A stretch of 62,543 nucleotides of DNA, taken from positions 1 to 62,543 of the forward strand of contig JAFSEP010000025.1 in assembly GCA_017435665.1 (NCBI GenBank), in the 5' to 3' direction. Under the pieces are notes generated by a model. The model was not told where the DNA came from. It did no database searches and saw only the letters and a list, made by a program, of their open reading frames with translations. This DNA is from Clostridia bacterium (GTDB lineage: Bacteria; Bacillota; Clostridia; Oscillospirales; Acutalibacteraceae). Positions 43,391 through 50,351 of the stretch are shown piece after piece (position 1 is the stretch's first letter; each line of letters starts with the position of its first letter). Both the position numbers and the translations under genes were made by a program.

Positions 43391-43625
43391 TGTATAATGT
43401 ATACGGAAAATTGGGTTAGGGTGATATATTTTACAGCAGTCAGTAATTATGATGACAGAAGAAAGAGAAAAGTGAAACAGATACATCAAACCCGATTTCA
43501 AAGAAGAGAGAATAAATCAAAAGGGGGAATCAGATGAAATAAGATTTAATCACATAACACGGAACAATAACAGAAAACAACTTGAATTTTTATAAATTAG
43601 ACATCGTACAGATGTAGGAGGCAAA
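43391..43625. other. Intergenic leader before the GT8-VTT gene
   Basis: An AT-rich gap of about 235 nt. A GTGTATAATGTATACGG stretch near 43391-43407 offers a -10-like box. At 43534 an ATG AAA TAA mini-ORF follows AAAGGGGGAATCAG, a good ribosome-binding context. No riboswitch that I recognise. Confidence 0.4.
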
Positions 43626-45170
43626 ATGAGAATAAATTTATTGGCTACCATTGACAGAAATTATCTGCCACCGTTAATTACGATGCTTGTGTCAATCGGT
43701 CAGTCCGACGATTATAATGAGCTTCACGTTTATGTTGCTCATTCAGCTCTTGAGCAGGAGGATTTTGATAAAATTCAGGCTGCCATAGATGAATATAAGA
43801 ATATCATAATTCATCCCACAAGGGTGGGGGATGAATTGTTCCACGATACCCCGGTAATTGAAAGACTTCCCAAGGAGTCTTTTTACAGACTTCTTGCTTT
43901 TGCATACCTTCCCGAGGAGGTGGAAAGGTGTATCTATCTTGATCCCGATACATATATCCTCCGTCCTCTTGATGGGCTTTTCTCAATGGAGATGAACGGA
44001 AATATTATCGGAGCATCAAGCCACGTTTACAGCTTTATGACACCCCTTAACCAGAAGCGTCTCGGAATGGGCAAGAAGGCTGAGTATATCAATTCAGGCA
44101 TTATGCTTATGGATATCAAGCGTATGCGTGAATACAGAACTGTTGAAGAAATCATCACTTATGTAAATGATAATATTCAGAAGCTTTATCTCGGCGATCA
44201 GGATGCTATGAACGCTATTTTCTGGGCAAAGACCTTCAATATTGACGAAAGACTTTACAATATGGACGAAAAAACCGTAAAGCGTCATAAGGTTGACCTG
44301 GATTATGTTAAGGAAAACACCGTTATAGTTCATTATAATGGTAAGTATAAGCCTTGGAACGAGGGCTACAAGGGTATACTTGATGAGCTTTATCCCCCCG
44401 TTGAAAACAAGGGACCTGCTCCTAAGGGCAAGCTGAAGAAGCAGGCAAAGGCATTTCTCAACATTACAAAGCTGAACAAGCAGCAGAAGGTTGTGCTTTC
44501 TGTTGGTGCAGTTGTGTGGGCTTGTCTGCTGTTTGTATATTTCAGATTCGGCGGCGCACTTTGGGAAATCGTAAAAGATCCCGTTATTTTCAAACAATGG
44601 CTTGACCGTGCAGGCGGTTTTGACGATTTGGTTTATATCCTGATAAGAGCTGTGCAGACGGTAGTTAAAATTGTACCGGCAGAGCCTCTTGAAATAGGTG
44701 CAGGCTACGCATACGGTATTTTCGGCGGTACGCTGTATTGCCTTCTGGGTAATATTATCGGTTCCATAGCTATACTTGCCCTGACCAGGAAGTTCGGCAG
44801 AAAGTTTGTTGATATTTTCTATTCTTCAAGTAAAATTGACGATATGAGGATATTCAGAGACCAGAGTAAGGTTTACTCTCTTCTTTTCATTCTCTACCTT
44901 ATTCCGGGCTCGCCCAAGGACGGCTTTACGTATCTTGTGGGACTTACGCCTATCAACTCCACGGCCTTTCTTATTGTAACGTCCATTGCAAGAATACCCT
45001 CAATTATTTCATCCACCTGGTGCGGATACTATCTTGCAGAGCAGAACTATATATTTGCGGCAATAGTTTTCATTGTAACCTTCCTGGTTGGTATCATTGG
45101 CGGAATAATCTATAATAAGATTATGAATAAAAAGAAAGAAGAAGCCGATGAGAAAAAAGTAAACGTATAA
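43626..45170 (+). CDS. GT8 glycosyltransferase fused to a VTT (TVP38/DedA-like) membrane domain
   Basis: 514 residues, RBS AGGAGG. Residues about 1-260 form a family 8 glycosyltransferase with the metal-binding DxD in RCIYLDPDTYIL, YINSGIMLMDIKRMRE and the sugar-binding GDQDAMNAIFW, ending with VHYNGKYKPW. After a basic linker, residues about 295-500 are a VTT domain: EPLEIGAGYAYGIFGGTLYC, GNIIGSIAILALTRKFG and LYLIPGSPKDGFTYLVGLT. Such domains occur in membrane lipid-handling proteins. The fusion suggests glycosylation of a lipid or membrane-linked acceptor coupled to its movement. Confidence 0.88.
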   Translation: MRINLLATIDRNYLPPLITMLVSIGQSDDYNELHVYVAHSALEQEDFDKIQAAIDEYKNIIIHPTRVGDELFHDTPVIERLPKESFYRLLAFAYLPEEVERCIYLDPDTYILRPLDGLFSMEMNGNIIGASSHVYSFMTPLNQKRLGMGKKAEYINSGIMLMDIKRMREYRTVEEIITYVNDNIQKLYLGDQDAMNAIFWAKTFNIDERLYNMDEKTVKRHKVDLDYVKENTVIVHYNGKYKPWNEGYKGILDELYPPVENKGPAPKGKLKKQAKAFLNITKLNKQQKVVLSVGAVVWACLLFVYFRFGGALWEIVKDPVIFKQWLDRAGGFDDLVYILIRAVQTVVKIVPAEPLEIGAGYAYGIFGGTLYCLLGNIIGSIAILALTRKFGRKFVDIFYSSSKIDDMRIFRDQSKVYSLLFILYLIPGSPKDGFTYLVGLTPINSTAFLIVTSIARIPSIISSTWCGYYLAEQNYIFAAIVFIVTFLVGIIGGIIYNKIMNKKKEEADEKKVNV

Positions 45171-45172
45171 TA

Positions 45173-45202
45173 TTGACATTCAGCCCGATATTGTGATACA
45201 AT
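45173..45202 (+). promoter_or_regulatory. Promoter of tRNA-Leu overlapping a hairpin
   Basis: TTGACA (45173-45178), 18-nt spacer, TACAAT (45197-45202). An inverted repeat TTCAGCCCGATA/TATCGGGCTGAA spans the spacer and -10 and may act as terminator for the GT8-VTT gene. Confidence 0.65.
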
Positions 45203-45223
45203 TATCGGGCTGAAATTATATAA

Positions 45224-45310
45224 GCCGGTGTGTTGGAATTGGCAGACGAGACGGACTCAAAATCCGTTGGTAGCAATACCGTGCGGGTTCGACCCCCGCC
45301 ACCGGCACCA
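45224..45310 (+). tRNA. tRNA-Leu (CAA)
   Basis: 87 nt with encoded CCA. Acceptor stem GCCGGTG/CACCGGC, anticodon loop CTCAAAA giving anticodon CAA (45258-45260), a long class II variable arm and T-arm GCGGGTTCGACCCCCGC. It decodes UUG. Confidence 0.96.
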
Positions 45311-45312
45311 AC

Positions 45313-45353
45313 AAAAAAGTCTCTTTTGTCTACCGGACAAAAGAGACTTTTTT
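45313..45353 (+). terminator. Perfect terminator after tRNA-Leu
   Basis: AAAAAAGTCTCTTTTGTC-TACCG-GACAAAAGAGACTTTTTT, an 18-bp perfect stem. A close relative occurs at 46321-46359. Confidence 0.9.
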
Positions 45354-45355
45354 GA

Positions 45356-45477
45356 GTGATGCGTTCCTTCGGAACGAGATGCACACTTTGTGCGTGATGC
45401 AGGCTTCGCCTGTGATGCACGCTTTCGGCGCGTGGGTGGAACGCATCGCATCACCTATCACAGCGCAGCTGCATCAC
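45356..45477. repeat. Stem-loop array punctuated by GTGATGC units
   Basis: GTGATGC (or GAGATGC) at 45356, 45376, 45394 and 45412 alternates with small hairpins: GTTCC-TTC-GGAAC, GCACA-CTT-TGTGC, AGGC-TTC-GCCT and CACGC-7 nt-GCGTG. The array closes with inverted units GCATCAC at 45448 and 45471. The first unit plus hairpin arm (GTGATGCGTTCC) can pair with GGAACGCATC at 45438-45447, so the whole array could fold into a multi-branched cruciform. It lies directly upstream of the S23 gene promoter. Confidence 0.75.
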
Positions 45478-45488
45478 TTATCACGTAT

Positions 45489-45517
45489 TTGCAAACGAGT
45501 TTAATTTATGATATAAT
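45489..45517 (+). promoter_or_regulatory. Promoter of the four-helix bundle gene
   Basis: TTGCAA (45489-45494), 17-nt spacer, TATAAT (45512-45517). Confidence 0.75.
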
Positions 45518-45539
45518 ATTAAAAAGTGAGGTGTGTATT

Positions 45540-45893
45540 ATGTCGGAATCGAAACTTAAAAATCTTTCTATGGAATTCTCCGTCGATATTATTGAATTGG
45601 TAAAGAATCTAAAATCCGCCAAGGAGTCTATCATCTCCAATCAAATCGGCAGAAGCGGTACAAGTATTGGTGCCAATATCCACGAAGCGCAGTATGCACA
45701 AGGCAAAAAGGATTTTATTTCCAAACTTGAAATCGCCTTGAAAGAAGCGAGCGAAACAGGGTATTGGCTTGAACTCTTGTACAGGACGAAATATATTGAT
45801 GAGCAAACGTTCAAAGCCCTTTCATCCAAATGCACTTCCCTAAGAGCAATGTTGATCGCATCCTGCAGAACTGCAAAGGAGAATACAAAATGA
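45540..45893 (+). CDS. Four-helix bundle protein (S23/23S rRNA-intervening-sequence family)
   Basis: 117 residues from ATG 45540 (GTGAGGTG upstream). The sequence is wholly helical with the family's landmarks: LVKNLKSAKESIISNQIGRS, GTSIGANIHEAQYAQGKKDF, ISKLEIALKEASETGYWLEL. Members include proteins encoded in 23S rRNA intervening sequences and the Avd proteins of diversity-generating retroelements; they bind nucleic acid as pentamers. No reverse transcriptase or rRNA is nearby. It is coupled by ATGA overlap to the next gene. Confidence 0.92.
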   Translation: MSESKLKNLSMEFSVDIIELVKNLKSAKESIISNQIGRSGTSIGANIHEAQYAQGKKDFISKLEIALKEASETGYWLELLYRTKYIDEQTFKALSSKCTSLRAMLIASCRTAKENTK

Positions 45894-46252
45894 AATCAAA
45901 GCGGATAATAACAATTGCTGTTATTGTTATTTTGATACCAATCATATTTTGGGTATCATCGTTGATCAAATGCGAGATACTTACTCAAAAATATTTTGAT
46001 GATTTTGAGCAGGCATATACACAAAACACAATGCTTGGAGAAATGGAGTGTTTCAAAGTATTAAATTGCAACGGAAGCACGGCTGAAGTTTACTATGTCA
46101 GCAAAGAAATGACAGATGCCAACGTCTTGACATTCGAGAACAAAAGTGACACTTGGACAGAGATATCATGGCGGACAATCTGGTCTGCCTCGGGAAGTGC
46201 ATCTGAAGTTATATATCCATATTGGTGGCATTTTGTTTACAGTTGCTTCTGA
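45890..46252 (+). CDS. Small single-pass membrane protein
   Basis: 120 residues; its ATG overlaps the S23 stop. One N-terminal hydrophobic helix (about 6-27, IITIAVIVILIPIIFWVSSL) precedes an extracellular domain (CEILTQKYFDDFEQAYTQN, MECFKVLNCNGSTAEVYYVS). No family recognised. Translational coupling to the S23 gene suggests a shared cassette, although it may be an older resident gene whose start was captured. Confidence 0.6.
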   Translation: MKSKRIITIAVIVILIPIIFWVSSLIKCEILTQKYFDDFEQAYTQNTMLGEMECFKVLNCNGSTAEVYYVSKEMTDANVLTFENKSDTWTEISWRTIWSASGSASEVIYPYWWHFVYSCF

Positions 46253-46320
46253 CTTTAACATTACTTTATGTTGTTCATTTCCCGGCTACACACAATTTAC
46301 CCCTATTACCCTCTGAATAT

Positions 46321-46359
46321 AAAAAGCCTCTTTTGTCTATCGGATAAAAGAGGCTTTTT
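46321..46359 (+). terminator. Terminator closing the S23 cassette
   Basis: AAAAAGCCTCTTTTGTC-TATCG-GATAAAAGAGGCTTTTT. Stem and loop closely match the 45313-45353 terminator, with compensatory changes. A second small hairpin, ATATCGC-ACAA-GCGATAT, follows at 46376-46393. Confidence 0.88.
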
Positions 46360-46397
46360 AAAACTATATAGCACCATATCGCACAAGCGATATATCA

Positions 46398-46426
46398 TTG
46401 AAAATCTTCACCGTTTGTGATATAAT
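46398..46426 (+). promoter_or_regulatory. Promoter of the GH13 gene
   Basis: TTGAAA (46398-46403), 17-nt spacer, TATAAT (46421-46426). Confidence 0.7.
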
Positions 46427-46464
46427 ATAATAAAGCAAAATACACTTTCCCCAAGGAGCAGACT

Positions 46465-47775
46465 ATGTGGTACAACAACAGCACGATTTATCAGATATAT
46501 CCCTTAGGCTACTGCGGTGCGCCTAAGGCCAATGACGGAATAGCGGTCTCACGCATTAAAAGAATTGCAGATGCAATACCTCACCTTGTAAAGCTGAACG
46601 TAGGTGCGGTTTATTTCTGCCCTGTTTTTGAAAGCTCAACCCACGGATACGATACGGCTGACTTCTCAAAAATTGACGTAAGACTTGGCAGTAACGAGGA
46701 ATTCAGAGAGCTTTGCAATAAGCTTCACGAAAACGGCATAAGAGTTATTCTCGACGGTGTGTTCAACCACGTTGGCCGTGATTTTTGGGCGTTTAAAGAC
46801 GTGAGGGAAAAGAAGTGGGATTCTCAGTATAAGGATTGGTTCAGAATAAGCTTTGACGGAAACAGCGGATATAACGACGGTTTCTGGTACGAAGGTTGGG
46901 AAGGTCATTATGAGCTTGTGAAGCTGAATCTTGATAACTCTCAGGTCAGAAGCTATCTTCTTGAGTGTGTCGGTGAGTGGATTGATTATTTCGGTATTGA
47001 CGGACTGAGGCTTGATGTAGCGTATATGGTCAACCGTCAGTTTATGCATGAGCTTTCCGCTTTCTGCCTTTCAAAGAAAAATGACTTTTTCCTTGCAGGT
47101 GAAATGATACACGGAGATTATAACGAGATTGTCCGTGAGGATATGCTTCACAGCGCAACGAATTATGAGTGCTACAAGGGAATTTATTCTTCCCTGAACT
47201 GTATGAATATGTTTGAAATAGGCTATTCGCTGAACAGACAGTTCGGCCCTGAGAATTGGTGTCTTTACAGAGGAAAGCAGTTGATTTCTTTTGTTGACAA
47301 TCACGATGTGAGCCGAATTGCATCAATTCTCACGAATAAGAAGCATATTTACTCTGCCTACGGATTGCTGTTCGGTATGCCGGGAATTCCCTGCATTTAT
47401 TACGGAAGCGAGTGGGGGATAGAGGGCAGAAAGGAAGACGGAGACTATGCTCTCCGTCCTGAAATCGATAAGCCTGTATTCAACGAAATAAGTGAGTATA
47501 TATCAGCCTTGTCAAAAATCCGTCAGGACAGCAGGGCGCTTTCTATGGGCTCTCTTTATGTGCTTCACACCACCAACAAGCAGCTCATTTTCGAGCGCAG
47601 ATATGAGAATGATCGTGTGCTTGTTATGATAAACATTGATGAAAACGAATATACCGCATACTTTGATGCTAAGGCGGAAAAGGGTGTTGACCTGATTTCA
47701 GGTGAGGAAATCAACCTGAGCCAAGGCTGTTTGCTCGAGCCTTATGCGGTTAAATATGTACGTGTGGATGTGTAA
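46465..47775 (+). CDS. Alpha-amylase family glycoside hydrolase (GH13)
   Basis: 436 residues, RBS AAGGAG. GH13 conserved regions are complete: VILDGVFNHVG, GLRLDVAYM (nucleophile Asp184), AGEMIHGDY (Glu213) and FVDNHDVSR (Asp281). It is short, with the minimal C-terminal beta domain, like intracellular maltogenic/neopullulanase-type or cyclomaltodextrinase-like enzymes, but lacks their N-terminal domain. No signal peptide; it acts on imported malto-oligosaccharides. It is 2 bp upstream of a dehydrogenase gene. Confidence 0.92.
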   Translation: MWYNNSTIYQIYPLGYCGAPKANDGIAVSRIKRIADAIPHLVKLNVGAVYFCPVFESSTHGYDTADFSKIDVRLGSNEEFRELCNKLHENGIRVILDGVFNHVGRDFWAFKDVREKKWDSQYKDWFRISFDGNSGYNDGFWYEGWEGHYELVKLNLDNSQVRSYLLECVGEWIDYFGIDGLRLDVAYMVNRQFMHELSAFCLSKKNDFFLAGEMIHGDYNEIVREDMLHSATNYECYKGIYSSLNCMNMFEIGYSLNRQFGPENWCLYRGKQLISFVDNHDVSRIASILTNKKHIYSAYGLLFGMPGIPCIYYGSEWGIEGRKEDGDYALRPEIDKPVFNEISEYISALSKIRQDSRALSMGSLYVLHTTNKQLIFERRYENDRVLVMINIDENEYTAYFDAKAEKGVDLISGEEINLSQGCLLEPYAVKYVRVDV

Positions 47776-47777
47776 AT

Positions 47778-48725
47778 ATGAAAATTGTAGTTCTTGATAA
47801 ATGCACCGTTACAAACGGAGATGTAGATTTAAGTCCCATTGAAAAGTTCGGTCAGGTGGAATATTACGATATTCTCCCTAAGGACGAAATCATCAGGGTT
47901 CTTCAGGGTGCAGATGCGGTTATCTGCAATAAGGCTGTTATCGACAGGGAAATTATAGATAAAACTCAGCTTAAATTCATCGGGCTTTTTGCAACGGGCT
48001 ACAACATAATCGATATTGATTATGCAAAAGAAAAGGGGATACCCGTCTGCAATGTGCCGGGTTATTCAACGGATTCTGTTGCACAGCTTACAATTTCCCT
48101 GCTGCTTGAGCTTGCGGGAAAAACATCAAGGTATTCCTCAATGGTTGCTGACGGCGGTTGGATGAAAAACGGCAAGGTCGAATATTTCAAATACCCCATA
48201 ACCGAAATTTCAGGCAAAACTATCGGTATATACGGTCTTGGAGCCATAGGCTCCGCAGTTGCAAAAATTGCGCTTGCCTTAGGCATGAGGGTTATAGCTT
48301 ATTCAAGAACGCCTAAGGAGGCTGACGGTGTTGAATTCGTTACAGAAAAAGAGCTTTTTGAAAGAAGCGACTTCCTTTCAATTCACTGTCCTCTTACCGA
48401 TGAAACTGCAAGTCGTGTGAATGAAAGGACATTGTCCCTTATGAAGCCCACAGCCTTTATTATCAATACCGCAAGAGGCGGTGTGATTGATGAAGAAGCA
48501 CTTGCAGAAGCCCTGAACTCAGGCGGAATAGCAGGTGCGGCTCTTGACGTGCTTACTGCCGAGCCCATGGCAGAGGACTGTCCTCTGAGAAATGCAAGGA
48601 ATTGCATAATTACACCCCATATCGGTTGGGGCTCCCTTGATGCCAGAAACAGACTCATTTCAATGGTCTGCCATAATCTTCAGGCGTTTATTTCGGGCGA
48701 ACCGATAAACGTGGTGAACGGATAA
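47778..48725 (+). CDS. D-2-hydroxyacid dehydrogenase
   Basis: 315 residues, with the typical two-domain D-isomer fold. NAD-binding loop GIYGLGAIGSAVAK, and catalytic residues in NTARGGVIDEEAL (Arg region), AALDVLTAEP (Glu) and ITPHIGWGS (His). After the loop, YSRTP suggests possible NADP use. Length and NVPGYSTDSVAQLTISL place it near glycerate dehydrogenase/hydroxypyruvate reductase proteins. Its physiological substrate is not clear. In an operon with the amylase. Confidence 0.88.
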   Translation: MKIVVLDKCTVTNGDVDLSPIEKFGQVEYYDILPKDEIIRVLQGADAVICNKAVIDREIIDKTQLKFIGLFATGYNIIDIDYAKEKGIPVCNVPGYSTDSVAQLTISLLLELAGKTSRYSSMVADGGWMKNGKVEYFKYPITEISGKTIGIYGLGAIGSAVAKIALALGMRVIAYSRTPKEADGVEFVTEKELFERSDFLSIHCPLTDETASRVNERTLSLMKPTAFIINTARGGVIDEEALAEALNSGGIAGAALDVLTAEPMAEDCPLRNARNCIITPHIGWGSLDARNRLISMVCHNLQAFISGEPINVVNG

Positions 48726-48731
48726 AAAGTA

Positions 48732-48757
48732 CCCCACCGATTTTTTCGGTGGGGTTT
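48732..48757. terminator. Terminator between dehydrogenase and lipoprotein genes
   Basis: CCCCACCGA-TTTTT-TCGGTGGGG stem followed by TTTG, between convergent genes. Confidence 0.85.
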
Positions 48758-48763
48758 GTGTGT

Positions 48764-49570
48764 TTAATCTACATATCCTGTTAAACTTTGGAATTCATAA
48801 TTTACAACGTTAATCGTGCTGACCAAAGCTCCCTTGGGTATTTTGGCTGATATTTGATCACCAGATGTATAAGAAACATTGCCATGAGGCTCTACGGTTA
48901 TAACTATGCATTTGTCAGTATCGAGTTCTTCTGAAACGGTATAACTAGCTTTTAGATGCTTTATTTCACCAGTAAACTCGTTGTATATCTGGATGTCTGT
49001 GTTTCCAGATGACTTTTTCATTTTTTTACCGAAATCGTCCGCCGGTACTGTAACAACAATCGTATTTGTTTCAGTATCGACACTAGTAGAGGTATCTCCC
49101 GGATCAACACTTACATAAGAGGTTTTTCTTGTTGTCTCAACCTCTTCCTTCTTTGTTGTGCTGTTATTTCCGCCCTGCGTAGACTGGGTAGGAACATAGT
49201 TCTGAGGCGGGTTGACATATGTAGTGTGAACGGGAGGCTTCGTAGTGGATATATCCAGAGGAGTATAGTCAACTGTTGAAAACTCCGTTGTATTTCCAGT
49301 TGTGACAACTGTGGGAACTGTTCCGCCGGGAACGGTTGTGAGGGGGATGAGCACGGTTGTTGCCGTATTTGACTCTGTTGTGGGAGCCGTGGTTGAGCTT
49401 GTGCTGTTAAGGTCTATCGGTGCATTTGAGGGAGACGTGGTAGTTGTTGAACTGTCTTCGGGGAAGTCACCGGTATAGGAGATTACATCGTCCCCGCCGC
49501 CGCAGGCTGAAAAGCATACAGCAAGGGAAAGCACAAGCATAATTATAATTGCTTTTTTCACGCATTTCAC
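48764..49570 (-). CDS. Thr/Ser-rich lipoprotein
   Basis: 268 residues. Signal peptide with lipobox (KKAIIIMLVLSLAVCFSAC), then a long low-complexity Thr/Ser/Pro linker (about 35-150, e.g. TTTTSPSNAPIDLNSTSST) that probably spans the wall, and a compact C-terminal beta domain (IVVTVPADDFGKKMKKS, DKCIVITVEPHGNVSYTSG). The linker is a likely O-glycosylation target. No enzyme motif. It stands alone, convergent with the dehydrogenase gene. Confidence 0.8.
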   Translation of the reverse strand: MKCVKKAIIIMLVLSLAVCFSACGGGDDVISYTGDFPEDSSTTTTSPSNAPIDLNSTSSTTAPTTESNTATTVLIPLTTVPGGTVPTVVTTGNTTEFSTVDYTPLDISTTKPPVHTTYVNPPQNYVPTQSTQGGNNSTTKKEEVETTRKTSYVSVDPGDTSTSVDTETNTIVVTVPADDFGKKMKKSSGNTDIQIYNEFTGEIKHLKASYTVSEELDTDKCIVITVEPHGNVSYTSGDQISAKIPKGALVSTINVVNYEFQSLTGYVD

Positions 49571-49781
49571 TCCATACTAAATCATTTTTCATTATTCCAA
49601 ACAGAATTATACAACTATCGAAAAACTAAGTCAATAAACGAATTATTAATATCTTAACAAATAAATGTGGTGAACTTGTGTATAAATTTGTTAAAGACCC
49701 ATATTCCTGCAAAAAGGGGAAGGAAAACCTTGTTCGGCAGATATAAAATGTCAGATATAGGCGATTCGGGTGCATATATAA

Positions 49782-49810
49782 TTGACAACTTTGTCATATT
49801 GTTATAAAAT
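49782..49810 (+). promoter_or_regulatory. Promoter of the flavin/Fe-S transhydrogenase operon
   Basis: TTGACA (49782-49787), 17-nt spacer, TAAAAT (49805-49810). TGACA-4 nt-TGTCA overlaps the -35 and may be an operator. The 289-bp gap before the gene is otherwise AT-rich without recognised elements. Confidence 0.7.
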
Positions 49811-49859
49811 ATATAAGTTATAATTCCTATATAAAACTATAAAACAAAGGAGAAGAAGT

Positions 49860-50351
49860 ATGTGTAAATGTAATTGTGAAAACAGCGATCTTACCCTTCT
49901 TGAAGACGTGCTTAATAAGTATGCTTCCGTGAAGGGAAGCCTTATCACTATTCTTCAGAAGGCTCAGGATATATACGGTTATCTTCCCGTTGACGTTATG
50001 TATCACATAGCTGCTGCAGTAGGAACAACACCTGCAGAGGTTATGGGCGTTGCCACATTCTATACTCAGTTCAGACTGCAACCCGTGGGCAAGTATCTGA
50101 TAATGCTTTGCCAGGGTACCGCCTGCCACGTAGACGGCTCGGAGAGAATAGAAACTGCAATCTGTGAGCATCTCGGAATAAAGGACGGAGAAACAACTCA
50201 GGACGGTCTGTTCACGCTCAAGAACGTGGCCTGTCTCGGCTGCTGCAGCCTTTCTCCTGTTATGATGATAAACGGCGAAACCTACGGAAGCCTTACTCCC
50301 GATAAGGCAATATCCGTTCTTGAAGAGCTGAGAAAGGAGAGCACAGAATGA
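49860..50351 (+). CDS. nuoE: NuoE/HydC-like [2Fe-2S] subunit
   Basis: 163 residues, RBS AAAGGAG. A helical N-terminus (LLEDVLNKYASVKGSLITIL, IYGYLPVDVMYHIA) and thioredoxin-like domain with the four [2Fe-2S] cysteines: CQGTAC and CLGCC. It begins with an extra CKCNC. Related to the 24-kDa subunit of complex I and HydC of bifurcating hydrogenases. No other complex I genes occur here, so it is a soluble flavoprotein-complex subunit. Its stop overlaps the next start. Confidence 0.92.
   Translation: MCKCNCENSDLTLLEDVLNKYASVKGSLITILQKAQDIYGYLPVDVMYHIAAAVGTTPAEVMGVATFYTQFRLQPVGKYLIMLCQGTACHVDGSERIETAICEHLGIKDGETTQDGLFTLKNVACLGCCSLSPVMMINGETYGSLTPDKAISVLEELRKESTE

Noticed and set aside
45202-45454. 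Minus-strand ORFs of 65-72 residues
   Set aside because: They overlap tRNA-Leu, the terminator and the hairpin array in antisense.
45356-46252. Diversity-generating retroelement containing an Avd-like protein
   Set aside because: No reverse transcriptase, template repeat or variable target gene lies in the neighbourhood.
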